64,000 bases of DNA from Haloarcula sp. H-GB4 (GCF_030848575.1 NZ_JAVDDX010000001.1:1240001-1304000); one strand, 5' to 3'; positions 45,112-55,235 are shown, counted from the stretch's first letter. Notes: generated by a model from the sequence alone, not told the origin. A program made the numbers and translations.

Positions 45112-45507
45112 ATGGAAAGCGAACACAACGTCCTCGGCGGGGAGTTGGCCCCCTGCTCGATGGACCCCGAGACAGGGTTTATGCGCGATGGCTACTGCTA
45201 CCCGCTCCAGCGTGACCCGGGCCGGCACGAGATCTGTGCCGTGATGACGGCGGAGTTTCTGGAGTACAGCAAGGCACAGGGCAACGACCTCGTGACGCCG
45301 CGGCCAGAGCTGAATTTTCCGGGTCTCGACCCCGGTGATAGCTGGTGTGTCTGCGTTCCGCGCTGGATAGAGGCCCACGAGGCCGGGCACGCACCGCCAG
45401 TGAACCTCGACGCGACGAGCGAGGACGTCCTCGATGACGTGTCGCTGGAGACGCTCGAAGAGTACGCCGCCGATACCGAGTCCGATGCCGATACGACCAG
45501 CGAATGA
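45112..45507 (+). CDS. DUF2237 family protein
   Basis: A 131-residue protein with the hallmarks of DUF2237: NVLGGELAPCSMDPETGF, RDGYC and ICAVMTAEFLEYSKAQGNDL, PGDSWCVCVPRW. Four conserved cysteines (15, 29, 43 and the CVC pair) suggest a metal site. Function in the family is unknown. It lies between the MoxR and helicase genes in the same direction. Confidence 0.85.
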   Translation: MESEHNVLGGELAPCSMDPETGFMRDGYCYPLQRDPGRHEICAVMTAEFLEYSKAQGNDLVTPRPELNFPGLDPGDSWCVCVPRWIEAHEAGHAPPVNLDATSEDVLDDVSLETLEEYAADTESDADTTSE

Positions 45508-45576
45508 GCCCCGGCGCGAACGACTTTTGAGGGACCGCCCCGTCGCTTGGGTCGTGCAACAGGGGAGGGCCGAAGC

Positions 45577-48318
45577 ATGAGCGTAGACCGTGTTCGCGGT
45601 GTCGTCGTCGACATCGACGAGCCGAAGACGGTGAACACCCAGTACGGCGAGAGCGACCTCTGTGAGGTGACGATACGTCCCGACCGCGGGGCCGGCGAGC
45701 CCACGACGGTGACGCTTTGGGGGAAGTGGACCGAGAACGCCGCGGTCATCGAGATGGGGATGGAGATCGCCGTCTACAACCCCGACGAGCGGGAGTATCA
45801 GGGCGAACAGCAGTACTCCGTCGGCGGCGACGCCACGCTGGTCGTCCAGCCGGACTTCCTCGTCGACGTGACCGACATCCGGGCGTGGGTGCAGTGCCCG
45901 CGGATGTACTACCTCCGGAAACTCGACGGTGCGGAGCACGCCTACCCGCTTGTGAAGGGGACGGTCGTCCACGAGGTGTTCGGCGACCTGCTTCGGGGCC
46001 GGGACCTCGACACCGCTATCGAAGAGCAGGTCGACGCCGCCGGACTGGATATTGGACTGCTGGGCCGAGAGGCCGACGAGGTGGCCGGAGACGTGCGCGA
46101 CCACGCGTCGGCTATTCAGGGGTGGCTCCAGCAGGGGACGCTCACGGAGACGGATGGAGCGGCGACAGCCGCTGACAACTCGGAGCGGGACTTCAGTCCC
46201 GCGGAGAGCGAGTGGCGCTCCGAGATGACGCTCATCTCCGAGCGGTTCGGCATGAAAGGGCGGGCCGACGCCGTCCGGCGCGGGATGCCCGTCGAGCTCA
46301 AGACCGGCAAGAACACCAAGCGGGAGCCGCGGTTTCAGGACAAGATCCAGGCGACGGCATACGCCCTGATGCTGGGGGAGCGCGCGGCTGGCACGGGCAG
46401 CGCCGTCGACGCAGCCCCGGACACAGGTACGCTCCTCTACACCAAAAACGCCGCCGTCGACCGCAACGAGGAGAGCGGCGACCTCTCGCCGGCCAAGGAG
46501 TTCTCTATCGGGAGCGGGCTGCTGAACTACGTCGTCCGGACCCGCAACGCGATTGCGGCGATGGAGTACGACTCTAGCGTGCCGACGGGCTACGAGGCCA
46601 ACGCGAAATGCGAGTACTGCTTCGAACAGGACACCTGTATGGCCGTCTCCGGCCGCCTCGACCAGGAGTCCAAAGCAGGAACGGTCGGTCGAGCGGTGCC
46701 AGACGAGGAACTGGACTACTTCGAGCAGTTCTACACAGCCGTCGAGGCCGAGCGCCGGTCCGTCCACCGAGAGTACGCAAAGCTCTGGGAGCAGACGCCC
46801 GAGGAGCGCGCCGACAACGACCGGGCGCTCATCGGCCTCGAACCGACCGGCCGCCGGGAGCTCGACGGCGGCCGCTGGGAACTGCGCGCGACAGGGACCG
46901 GGGCCGTCTCGAAGATCCGCGAGGGCAATCTCGTGCTCGCCAGCGACGGCGACCCGGTGACCGGTAACGCTGAACTAGCCCGCGTCGAACGTCTTGGCGA
47001 AGAAATCGTCGTCACGGCCGACGAGCCGCTTGACCTCCGCCGACTCGACGTGTACCCATCTGAGCTAACCACCGACCGGCTCCAGAATGCGCTGCACGAC
47101 GCCGTTCTCCTCCAGTCGCCCGAGCAGAAGGACGTGTTGTTCGGGCGGCGCGAGCCGGAGTTCAAGCCAGTCGAGGAGACGTTCATCGACAACAACGACG
47201 CCCAGAACGAGGCCGTCCAGCTGGCGGTCGGCGCAGAGGACTTCGCGCTGGTCCATGGGCCGCCGGGGACGGGCAAGACGTACACGCTGGCGCGGATGGT
47301 CCGGGCACTGATAGCCCGGGGCGACCGCGTCCTGCTCTCGGCGTTTACCAACCGTGCCGTCGACAATCTGCTGGAAGCGCTGGAAGACCAGGGCTACACC
47401 GATATTGTTCGCGTTGGCACAGAAAGCGGCGTCCGCGAGGATATGCAGAAGTACCGGCTGGAGACCAGCGGCGACCCCGGCGAGTGTGCGAGTCAGCTCC
47501 AGAGCGCGCAGGTCGTCGCGGCGACGACGGCCACCTGCGGCGGGAGCACGCTTCAGACACAGGAGTTCGACGTGGCTGTCGTTGACGAGGCCGGCCAGCT
47601 GACCGAACCGGGGACGCTGGCGGCGACGACGCTGGCCGACCGGTTCGTGCTGGTCGGCGACCACCAACAGTTGCCGCCCGTGGTCCAGTCAGAGAACGAG
47701 ACGTTGTCGACCTCGCTGTTTGAACGACTCATCGATGCTCACCCAGACGCAGGCGTGATGCTCGACTGCCAGTACCGGATGGCCCAGCACATCCAGGCCT
47801 TCGCTTCGCGGGAGTTCTACGACGGGCAGTTGCGGCCGGCGACTGGCGAGGTGGCCGCACAGCGGCTCGACGACCTCGACGGCGTTGCGACGGCGAGCTT
47901 GCCTGAAGGCCTCCGGGACCGCGTGGCGTTCGTCGACCCGGACGGCAGTCAGGTCGGCAACACCAACCCGACCGAGGCCGATCGAATTACCGAAATCGTC
48001 GCGTCGTACCGGTCTGCGGGAGTTCCAGCCGACGACATCGGCGTTATCGCGCCGTACCGCGCGCAGGTCGCGGAGATTTCCAAGCGCCTGCCGGACGTGA
48101 CCGTCGACACGGTCGACCGGTTCCAAGGGTCGAGCAAGGAGGTCATCATTATCTCCTTTGTCGCCACCGGGACGCTCGACAGCCCAATCTTCGAGGATTA
48201 CCGGCGTATCAACGTCGCCCTCACGCGGGCGAAGAAAGCGCTCGTCCTAGTTGGCGACGGCGACGCGCTGGCGACCGACGAGGTGTACGGCCGGATGGTC
48301 GAGTGGGCGCGGGGCTGA
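45577..48318 (+). CDS. Dna2-like nuclease-helicase with Fe-S Cas4-type domain
   Basis: A 913-residue protein that joins three parts. Residues 1-100 are OB-like beta strands. The nuclease (about 100-360) has Cys107, H132 in GTVVHE, Asp in GRADAV, and ELKTGK, plus the trio CEYCFEQDTC, so four cysteines can bind an Fe-S cluster. The SF1B helicase has Walker A GPPGTGKT (about 562), VVDEAGQ, and C-terminal motifs VDRFQGSSKEV and NVALTRAKK. Dna2 processes Okazaki flaps and resects DNA ends. ATG 45577 is preferred over ten extra residues upstream. Confidence 0.88.
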   Translation: MSVDRVRGVVVDIDEPKTVNTQYGESDLCEVTIRPDRGAGEPTTVTLWGKWTENAAVIEMGMEIAVYNPDEREYQGEQQYSVGGDATLVVQPDFLVDVTDIRAWVQCPRMYYLRKLDGAEHAYPLVKGTVVHEVFGDLLRGRDLDTAIEEQVDAAGLDIGLLGREADEVAGDVRDHASAIQGWLQQGTLTETDGAATAADNSERDFSPAESEWRSEMTLISERFGMKGRADAVRRGMPVELKTGKNTKREPRFQDKIQATAYALMLGERAAGTGSAVDAAPDTGTLLYTKNAAVDRNEESGDLSPAKEFSIGSGLLNYVVRTRNAIAAMEYDSSVPTGYEANAKCEYCFEQDTCMAVSGRLDQESKAGTVGRAVPDEELDYFEQFYTAVEAERRSVHREYAKLWEQTPEERADNDRALIGLEPTGRRELDGGRWELRATGTGAVSKIREGNLVLASDGDPVTGNAELARVERLGEEIVVTADEPLDLRRLDVYPSELTTDRLQNALHDAVLLQSPEQKDVLFGRREPEFKPVEETFIDNNDAQNEAVQLAVGAEDFALVHGPPGTGKTYTLARMVRALIARGDRVLLSAFTNRAVDNLLEALEDQGYTDIVRVGTESGVREDMQKYRLETSGDPGECASQLQSAQVVAATTATCGGSTLQTQEFDVAVVDEAGQLTEPGTLAATTLADRFVLVGDHQQLPPVVQSENETLSTSLFERLIDAHPDAGVMLDCQYRMAQHIQAFASREFYDGQLRPATGEVAAQRLDDLDGVATASLPEGLRDRVAFVDPDGSQVGNTNPTEADRITEIVASYRSAGVPADDIGVIAPYRAQVAEISKRLPDVTVDTVDRFQGSSKEVIIISFVATGTLDSPIFEDYRRINVALTRAKKALVLVGDGDALATDEVYGRMVEWARG

Positions 48319-50004
48319 CTACGCGTCCGCGTCGCCGCCTCTGGCGCCCGTCCGCAGCCCTGCGACGTGTGCGGTGAGACGCTCTCGTAACGTGTCTCTG
48401 AGTTCTTTTGCGGTGTCTTCGTCGATATCGTACACCTGAGCGACGCCGCCGAGCAGGCTTGACGAACTTGCCGTGTCAGCCCCCACGGTCGCCAGGTCGC
48501 GGCGGCGCTGGAACGGCGACCGCGTGACGAACACCGTCTGGAGCCGGTAGTACGGAACAATGCGCGTTGTCCGCCGCCAGAAGCCGCTCCGGGTCGCCAG
48601 CACCGAGTCATCGAGGTCGAACCCGCGGTGTCGCCAGCGGAAGTGTGCCGCCGGCACGACCGGGAGGAAGAGGAGAGCGGCGAGCCACCAGTAGCCGGTT
48701 TCAAGCACCAGCAAATCGATGCCGTAGGCGACTGCGGTGAGCCCGGCCGCGGCCAGCGAGAAGCGGGCGAGATAGCGCCGCCGGGCGCGCTTCGGCGGGC
48801 GGTCGAAGTCGAGGTCGCCGAACGACTCGATGTCGCGGGCCAGTTCGTATACCTCCTCGCGGGGCGCGAGGGGCACGGCGACGCCCTGTGTTGACTGCTG
48901 ATTCCCACCGCTGTAGCCGGCCGTCTCAACAGCCAGCGTTGCGTAGCCGAACCGTCGCATCAGGACGTTCTCGCGGATGGTGACCGTCTGGACCTTCTCC
49001 AGCGGGATGTTACCGCTGTACCGGCGCAACAGCCCTCGCTCGTACCGGAGGTCGCCGTCGGCCTGTGTGAGTCGGAAGCCGTAGTATTCGATGACGGTCA
49101 GCGCCACACTGACGACCAGCGCAAGCAGGAGGAACTGGACGACAGAGAGGGCGGCGAAGACAGCCAGTCGCGTGGATTCCGGTGAGCTAGCCAGCCAGCG
49201 GACGACAGGCCCATTCAGCGACGCCCCAACGAGGTTCGCATTGAACCGCAGGACGGTCCAGACGATATCCATCCCCAGCGGGAGCGACGCGAGCGTCAGG
49301 ACCGGCGCGGCCGGACGGACGGAGACGAGCGCGTACGTCAGGAGTTCGCGCTGGTCGAACGCGAACAACAGCGACCCGTCTGGCTGGTCGCGTGGTTCCG
49401 TGTCCGAAGCCGAGGCCGAGTCCCCGAAGTCATTCGCCGTCTTGGCGTCGCCGGTGTGTGCAGGTGTGGGACCGGTCACGCCGGGAAGGTCAGCGTGGGC
49501 CGACCGGCCAGATGTTGCAGTCTCAGACACCGCGTCGGAAGTTTCTGCCGCCGACTCGGCGGCTTCGTCCCGGTCGTGGGTCCGCACGTAGTTCCGGAGA
49601 CGTTTGACCTCCGCCTCGTCGACCGCGTCCAGTGTGGCTTCCGTTGCGCTGCCGCCAGCCGTCTCGAAGCGGACGATTGCGAGCCCGAGCAGGCGGTTGA
49701 GGATGTTCTGTTCGACATCGAGGTTCTGGACGCGGCCCAGCGGAATCTGGCGGGACTGCCTGGCGAAGACACCAGATTCGACAGTGAGCGTGTCCCCATC
49801 GAGTTCGTAGCGAAAGCGGAGATAGCGCGCCAGCGCGTAGCCGCCAAACGTCAGTGCACCGAGCAGGCCCAGCAGCGGAACCGCGAACGCTGGCAGTCCG
49901 AGCATGCCGGTCCCGAGCGACCCGCCGAAGAAGCCGAAGAAGCCGCCTTGCAGCGCCGCTCGGGCAACGCTCAGGACCGCACTTCGCGGATGGAGCCGGT
50001 TCAT
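48319..50004 (-). CDS. YdbT-like protein with bacterial PH domains
   Basis: A 561-residue membrane protein with repeated bPH2 units: RFRYELDGDTLTVESGVFA ... RQIPLGRVQNLDVEQ, then RYSGNIPLEKVQTVTIRE, and a third copy RIVPYYRLQTVFVTRSPF. Hydrophobic helix pairs precede each unit. Its start overlaps the small PH gene by four bases. YdbS/YdbT pairs occur in bacteria and archaea; function is not established. Confidence 0.85.
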   Translation of the reverse strand: MNRLHPRSAVLSVARAALQGGFFGFFGGSLGTGMLGLPAFAVPLLGLLGALTFGGYALARYLRFRYELDGDTLTVESGVFARQSRQIPLGRVQNLDVEQNILNRLLGLAIVRFETAGGSATEATLDAVDEAEVKRLRNYVRTHDRDEAAESAAETSDAVSETATSGRSAHADLPGVTGPTPAHTGDAKTANDFGDSASASDTEPRDQPDGSLLFAFDQRELLTYALVSVRPAAPVLTLASLPLGMDIVWTVLRFNANLVGASLNGPVVRWLASSPESTRLAVFAALSVVQFLLLALVVSVALTVIEYYGFRLTQADGDLRYERGLLRRYSGNIPLEKVQTVTIRENVLMRRFGYATLAVETAGYSGGNQQSTQGVAVPLAPREEVYELARDIESFGDLDFDRPPKRARRRYLARFSLAAAGLTAVAYGIDLLVLETGYWWLAALLFLPVVPAAHFRWRHRGFDLDDSVLATRSGFWRRTTRIVPYYRLQTVFVTRSPFQRRRDLATVGADTASSSSLLGGVAQVYDIDEDTAKELRDTLRERLTAHVAGLRTGARGGDADA

Positions 50005-50462
50005 ACCGCGTCCGTGGCCTCGCTCTCGTTCGCGAGGTCACGGAGTTGTTCTCGCAGTTCGGTGGCTCGTTCGGGCCGCAGTCCGGGGATCGTGATGTCC
50101 GCGCCGCGGGTCCCGGCAGTGTAGACGACGACGCTCGCCAGCCCGATGGCCCGCTCTACCGGGCCGCGCGTGGTGTCGACGTGCTGAACACGAACGTACG
50201 GGACCGACGTGTCGGTCCGGGTGACGACACCGCGGAGGAGAAAGAGCGCGTCGTCCTGTAGGTCAAAGCGCCAGATCCGGTGGGCAGCGATTGCGTGGGC
50301 AACGCCAAGAAACACGAGCACAACCCAGCCGACGACGACCACCGTCTGTGGCAGTGAGACCGCGAACCGGTCAACAAGATACGCGATGACGCCGAGCACC
50401 GACGCCTGGATAACTGTCGACAGAACCCACAGCAGTCTCACCCGCGGGTGAAGCGACTCCAT
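50001..50462 (-). CDS. YdbS-like bacterial PH-domain protein
   Basis: A 153-residue protein with two helices (about 8-26 and 35-56) and one bPH2 domain (RFDLQDDALFLLRGVVTRTDTSVPYVRVQHVD, split by family strands). ATG 50462 gives the family N-terminus MESLHPRVRLLWVLS; the frame stays open much further upstream but that part is antisense to another gene. It is cotranscribed ahead of the YdbT-like gene. Confidence 0.87.
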   Translation of the reverse strand: MESLHPRVRLLWVLSTVIQASVLGVIAYLVDRFAVSLPQTVVVVGWVVLVFLGVAHAIAAHRIWRFDLQDDALFLLRGVVTRTDTSVPYVRVQHVDTTRGPVERAIGLASVVVYTAGTRGADITIPGLRPERATELREQLRDLANESEATDAV

Positions 50463-50603
50463 GTCCGAACCGAGGGGCCGGCCGCGGATTAACGGTTTGG
50501 CTCCGGGCCGAAATTGGAACGGTTTCGACCCGAACGCGGGGGACAGTTCATCCGGAGTTCGAAAAAGTCCCTTTAGGTAATCCATCGCGTGTCCAGACGG
50601 AAT

Positions 50604-51671
50604 ATGGCAGACACTCGACGCAGATTCCTCACGACGCTTGCAAGCACCGGGACTGTACTCGCACTCGCAGGGTGTAGTGGCAGCGACGGTGACGGCGGTG
50701 GCGGGACAGACAGTGAAATGACGGAGGGCGAGATGACCGAAGGTGGGATGACCGAGAGTGAGATGACGGACGGCGACGCAATGGATGAGGGGGAAGAGAT
50801 GACCGAAGGATCGATGGACGGCGATATGGGCCCCACTGATCCCAGCGATGCCCCGATGGCGTCGGTCGACCGATTCAGCGACGCCGCCGGGATGCTCCAC
50901 CAGCGCAGCGCAAACGACGCGCTTCCGGACGCCGACGAGCCGATCGACTTCGACGAGCAGTTCCTGACACAGGGATACGGGCCTGACGGAACCGTTATCG
51001 AGTACTACGATTTCGACGTCCAGCCGACCGAGGCGGCCCCGATTTACGCGCTGTTTTACGAAAACGGTGACCCGGTCGAGGACCAACTCAACATCATCGA
51101 CGTGGTGCCCGGCGACGAGGGGTACAACGATTTCTGGCAAGTCCACAAAGTGACAGTGCCCGACAGCTACGAAGCGAACACGGCGACCAGCGTCTCTCAT
51201 ATTCAGGAGGCGGGTTACGACATCGAGCCGACGGAGACGATCAAGAACTGCCCGGTGGTTCCCGACGGGTCAACCGCGGAGCTACGACACAGTGTCGACA
51301 GCAGTTCGGCCGACTTGGTCGAGGGCTGGTACGACGGCGAAGTAGTTCCGTACTTCCTGTTCGGTGAGGCGTCGCTATCGTCGTCCGACGGTACTGTCCC
51401 GGTCTCCCCGATTTACGTGAGCTTCAACGCTAACCCCGACGAGGAGGGCGGGGGCCCGCCGTCCGGGTTCCTCTCCGAAGAGGGGAGCGACCAGACGCAC
51501 AACGTCACCGCGACAGTGCCGGGTGACGACGGCTACTCGCCGCTGTGGCTGGTCAACATCTTCGACAACGCGGACTTTGACAGCGTTTCGGACCTCGACT
51601 CGGCCCAAGACGCCGACATCCTGGCCTCCGGCGCGGCGATGGTCAACTGCCCGGTCGTTGCCGAGCAGTAG
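50604..51671 (+). CDS. Tat lipoprotein with Met-Thr-Glu-Gly repeats, unknown function
   Basis: A 355-residue exported lipoprotein: RRR at 5-7, lipobox LAGC with Cys24. A linker (about 35-80) repeats MTEGEMTEGGMTESEMT and similar blocks. The folded part (VDRFSDAAGMLHQRS to the end) has two halves that repeat the theme P-x-Y-(A/V)-F-x-x-N and NCPVV. TATA-like ctttagg lies about 30 bp before ATG 50604. No named family recognised; the Met-rich linker could bind soft metals. Confidence 0.78.
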   Translation: MADTRRRFLTTLASTGTVLALAGCSGSDGDGGGGTDSEMTEGEMTEGGMTESEMTDGDAMDEGEEMTEGSMDGDMGPTDPSDAPMASVDRFSDAAGMLHQRSANDALPDADEPIDFDEQFLTQGYGPDGTVIEYYDFDVQPTEAAPIYALFYENGDPVEDQLNIIDVVPGDEGYNDFWQVHKVTVPDSYEANTATSVSHIQEAGYDIEPTETIKNCPVVPDGSTAELRHSVDSSSADLVEGWYDGEVVPYFLFGEASLSSSDGTVPVSPIYVSFNANPDEEGGGPPSGFLSEEGSDQTHNVTATVPGDDGYSPLWLVNIFDNADFDSVSDLDSAQDADILASGAAMVNCPVVAEQ

Positions 51672-51745
51672 ACAGCCGAGGACAGCACGTTTGCCCCGAT
51701 ACTGTTCCGTCCCGTCTCAGGTCACCCGATGATGACCGTAGCGGA

Positions 51746-52387
51746 CTACACGCGCTCGTTGACCTGTTCGGCGACCCGCTCGCCGGGCCGACGGAGGTGG
51801 CCGCTCTCGACCTCGTAGACGTAGCCTGTCACCGTGACGTCGTCGGGAATCAGCTCGTGGTTTTCGAGGTATTCGACCTGTGCCGCACAGGCCGCGTCGA
51901 TGTCGTCGGTCATCCGGACCCACTCCGCGATTGACGCGTCACCGATATCTAGCTCCGGCAGTGCCGGGTCCAGATCGATATCATCGAGGTTACCATCGAC
52001 TGCGGACTCGAACCCTGCAACGATATCCTCGTCGGACGCGCTCATCATTCCACAGTCGGTGTGGTTGACGACGATGATTTCCGTCGTATCGAAATACTGT
52101 GTTGTCAGCGCCGCTGAGCGAATTACGTCGTCTGTTACTTTCCCGCCGGCGTTTCGGTATATCTGTGCGTCGCCCAGCGAGAGCCCGAGCGCATCCTCAA
52201 CAGGGATTCGCTCGTCCATACACGCGACGACCAGCAGTTGCTTGTCGGTCGGGATGCCCTTGCGCCGTCGACGCGCCCAGTCGTCCCTCGCGTCGACGCC
52301 GTCGTCGACCGATTCGTGAACGTGGCCGGCCTCCGGCTCTTCATGATCGTGTGCGTCGTCGTCGCTCCCGTGTGTGTGATGTGGCAT
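51746..52387 (-). CDS. Beta-class carbonic anhydrase with His-rich N-terminus
   Basis: A 213-residue enzyme that hydrates CO2. The zinc ligands are Cys56 (ACMDERIP, with catalytic Asp58 and Arg60), His109 and Cys112 (NHTDCGMM). A 35-residue N-terminal extension carries seven histidines among acidic residues, unusual for the family and perhaps a metal store. It is a single gene, convergent with the lipoprotein gene. Confidence 0.87.
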   Translation of the reverse strand: MPHHTHGSDDDAHDHEEPEAGHVHESVDDGVDARDDWARRRRKGIPTDKQLLVVACMDERIPVEDALGLSLGDAQIYRNAGGKVTDDVIRSAALTTQYFDTTEIIVVNHTDCGMMSASDEDIVAGFESAVDGNLDDIDLDPALPELDIGDASIAEWVRMTDDIDAACAAQVEYLENHELIPDDVTVTGYVYEVESGHLRRPGERVAEQVNERV

Positions 52388-52484
52388 TGCAGAACACGCC
52401 TTTGTGCCCCGTGGCCTTTACTGCTTGCTCGCCGGCAGTACAGCGGACGGGAGACAGGCACTCGTGTCGAACAGTGCCAGCCGC

Positions 52485-55235
52485 TCAGTCGTCAGTGGCG
52501 ACGGTGCTGTCATCGGCATCCCCGTCCTCTATTTCGTTCAGGACTCGCTGGTGGAACTCCTGCAGGACGGCCGACTCGTCATCGGCGAGCACAACGTCGC
52601 TGGCCATCAGCGTCGCGAGACCGAAAGCCCGCGGCGACGGCGAGTCGACGCGGGTCCGAACCACGTCCACGTCGCCGTCCTGCATCGCACGCAGGACGGT
52701 CTCGATGCCGTCGACGTTGAGCTTATCCTCCAATATCTCCCGGTAGGTCTCCTCGACGACGGCGAAGTCACCGAGGTCCTCAGCGAACCCGAGCAGCATC
52801 TCCGAGGAGACTTGCTGCTCGCTGGCCGATTTCTCGTAGCCCTTGTAGCGTTTGAGTATCATCAGCGACCGCGTAGCGTTGATGCGGAAGTACCGCTGGA
52901 GGAGGTCTGTCCCGTCGAGGCTGGCCCGGAGGTCCTCGCGAGCCGTTGCTGGGTCCAAATCGCGGACGATTCGCGCGATATCCACCTTCCGGTTCAGCGG
53001 CATCGAGAGCGTGAAGCCGTTGTCGGCGACGGCGACCTGAACGTTTGCGCTGGCCGCCCGAGCGATGTGGTAGGCCAGCAGCCGTGAGAAGCCATCGTTG
53101 AACCGCCGGCCGTAGTTCGAGTGGACGTGGTAGTGGCGTTCGTACTCATCGTGGTCAAGCGTTTCCTCGATGACGAGGCGGTCAGTCGTGGCCACGCTGT
53201 CCGGGCCGGCGTAGGCCACCTGTTCTCGGAACATCCGCGCGATGGCCCGGACGCTGTTCTCGTCGACGGGGAACGTCCGGAGCCAGTTCCTGACTTCCGA
53301 CATCCCCCCATCGCCAAGCCGGTCCAGCAGTTGCCCCTGAAAGTCGAGTATCTCGCGTCCGAGGTCGTATGAAAGGGGGAGGCGCTCGGAAAACCACGAG
53401 GGGACCGTCGGGCGGGCGGCGGTCCGGTCGACGTACACCTTCGACCCGCGGCGATAGCGGTACTCGAAGTTGTTTCCGCCCAGCACGAACACGTCGCCTT
53501 TCTCCAGCGTGTCCAGATATGACTCGTCCAGTTGGCCGACCCAGCTGTCGTCGCTCCGGGTGACCACGTCGCAAGTAAACGAGTCCGGAATCGTTCCGAT
53601 GTTGGTCATGTAGATGACCCGCGCGAGCCGACCGCGTTTGCCGATGAGGTGCTCACCCACGTCGTACTCCTCGTAGTGGTGCTCGCCGTCGGGCGCGTCG
53701 TTCGTGTCCCGCCAGATTTTGGCGTAAACGTTCTTATCCTCCATCCCCGGGTAGTCGGCGGTCATATACCGCATCAGCTGTTCCCAGTCCCCGTCATCGT
53801 AGTCCCGATACGGGTAAGCTCGCCGGAGGACGCTTTTGAATGTCGCCTCGGGGCGAACGTCATTGATGGCCATGCCGTATATCTGCTGGGTCGCCACGTC
53901 CTGTGCGTTCTCGGGGATGAACACACGGTCGACGAAGCCCCGTTCGGCCTTTTCAAGCATCACCGCACACTCTACGAGTTCGTCACGGTCGAGCGCGATG
54001 ACACGGCCCTCGACAGTCTCGCCGAGCTGGTGGCCGGCACGGCCGATGCGCTGGAGCAACGCGGCGACGGATTTGGGCGACCCGACCTGTACGACGAGGT
54101 CGATGTGGGGCATGTCGATACCCAGTTCCAGGCTGGTCGAGGTTGTCACTACGTCGAGTGACCCCGCCTTCAGCGACTCCTCGATGTCGCGGCGCTTCTC
54201 TTTCGAGAGCGAGCCGTGGTGACAGCCGGAGTTAGATTCGTCGTACTCGTCGAACTTCTCGCGGAGGTTGTGCAGGACGCGTTCGGCCCCCGAGCGCGTG
54301 TTCGTGAACACGAGCGTGTTGGTGTGGGAATGGATGTGGTCGTGGAGCTGGGTGTAGAACCGCTCGGTAATGATGTCACGGGGCGTGTTGATGAGGTCGT
54401 CGGCCGGACAGGACAGCTCCATATCGAAGTCGCGGGCGAACCGCGTGTCGACGATCTCGTAGTCACGGGGGTCGCCGCCGGGGTCCTCACGGCCGACCAG
54501 GAACTCCGCGACGGTGTCGAGCGGCTCGACGGTCGCCGAACAGCCGATGCGCGTCGGCGGTTCCTCGACCATCTCCTCTAGACGCTCCAGCGATACTGAG
54601 AGGTGCGTGCCGCGCTTGTTCTCGGCGAGGCTGTGGATCTCGTCGACGATGACGTACTCGATGGTTTCGAGTTTCTGTTTGAACTTCGGCGAGTTCAGGA
54701 GAATTGCGAGGGTTTCCGGCGTCGTGTTGAGGATGTGGGGCGTCGTTTCGAGCATCGCCTGCCGCTCGCTGTCGCTGGTATCCCCGTGGCGGATCGCATG
54801 GCGGATTTCCACGTCCTCGCCGCACTCGTCGAGTTTGGCCGTGATACCGTCCAGCGGCTGTCCGAGGTTCCGATGGATGTCATTTGCCAGCGACTTCAGC
54901 GGCGAAACGTACAAACAGTAGACGGAGTTCTCCAGTTCGTCCTCGCGAGCTTTCCCGAACAGTTCGTTGATGATGCCGGTAAAAGATGCGAGGGTCTTGC
55001 CGCTCCCCGTCGGCGCACAGATGAGGGCGTTCTCGCGCTCGTGGATGAGCGGGATGGCCTCCTTCTGTGGCGGGGTGAAGAAGCCGCCGTTACCGGGGAC
55101 GAACTCACCGAACTGCTCGACCCACCACTCCTGAACGACGGGCGCGAGGCGGTCAAGCACCTCGGCGTCGTCAATGTCGACCGCCTCCGGGTCGAACTCC
55201 GGGTCCGTCGCTGCGAGACGCTCGCGTCCTCCCAT
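52485..55235 (-). CDS. Lhr-type ATP-dependent helicase
   Basis: A 916-residue superfamily 2 helicase. Motif I APTGSGKT is near residue 76, motif II is DEIH, motif III GCSATV, and motif VI QRIGRAGHQ near 397. The long C-terminal half (winged helix and beta domains, from 430) gives the Lhr-core architecture. Lhr enzymes unwind DNA or RNA:DNA hybrids in repair. It is divergent from the aldolase-family gene. Confidence 0.9.
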   Translation of the reverse strand: MGGRERLAATDPEFDPEAVDIDDAEVLDRLAPVVQEWWVEQFGEFVPGNGGFFTPPQKEAIPLIHERENALICAPTGSGKTLASFTGIINELFGKAREDELENSVYCLYVSPLKSLANDIHRNLGQPLDGITAKLDECGEDVEIRHAIRHGDTSDSERQAMLETTPHILNTTPETLAILLNSPKFKQKLETIEYVIVDEIHSLAENKRGTHLSVSLERLEEMVEEPPTRIGCSATVEPLDTVAEFLVGREDPGGDPRDYEIVDTRFARDFDMELSCPADDLINTPRDIITERFYTQLHDHIHSHTNTLVFTNTRSGAERVLHNLREKFDEYDESNSGCHHGSLSKEKRRDIEESLKAGSLDVVTTSTSLELGIDMPHIDLVVQVGSPKSVAALLQRIGRAGHQLGETVEGRVIALDRDELVECAVMLEKAERGFVDRVFIPENAQDVATQQIYGMAINDVRPEATFKSVLRRAYPYRDYDDGDWEQLMRYMTADYPGMEDKNVYAKIWRDTNDAPDGEHHYEEYDVGEHLIGKRGRLARVIYMTNIGTIPDSFTCDVVTRSDDSWVGQLDESYLDTLEKGDVFVLGGNNFEYRYRRGSKVYVDRTAARPTVPSWFSERLPLSYDLGREILDFQGQLLDRLGDGGMSEVRNWLRTFPVDENSVRAIARMFREQVAYAGPDSVATTDRLVIEETLDHDEYERHYHVHSNYGRRFNDGFSRLLAYHIARAASANVQVAVADNGFTLSMPLNRKVDIARIVRDLDPATAREDLRASLDGTDLLQRYFRINATRSLMILKRYKGYEKSASEQQVSSEMLLGFAEDLGDFAVVEETYREILEDKLNVDGIETVLRAMQDGDVDVVRTRVDSPSPRAFGLATLMASDVVLADDESAVLQEFHQRVLNEIEDGDADDSTVATDD

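Noticed and set aside
45085..46767. 560-codon minus-strand frame opposite DUF2237 and Dna2
   Set aside because: Both plus-strand genes have intact family motifs; the antisense product has none.
50463..51200. N-terminal extension of the small PH protein
   Set aside because: It runs antisense through the lipoprotein gene and lacks homology; ATG 50462 matches the family start.
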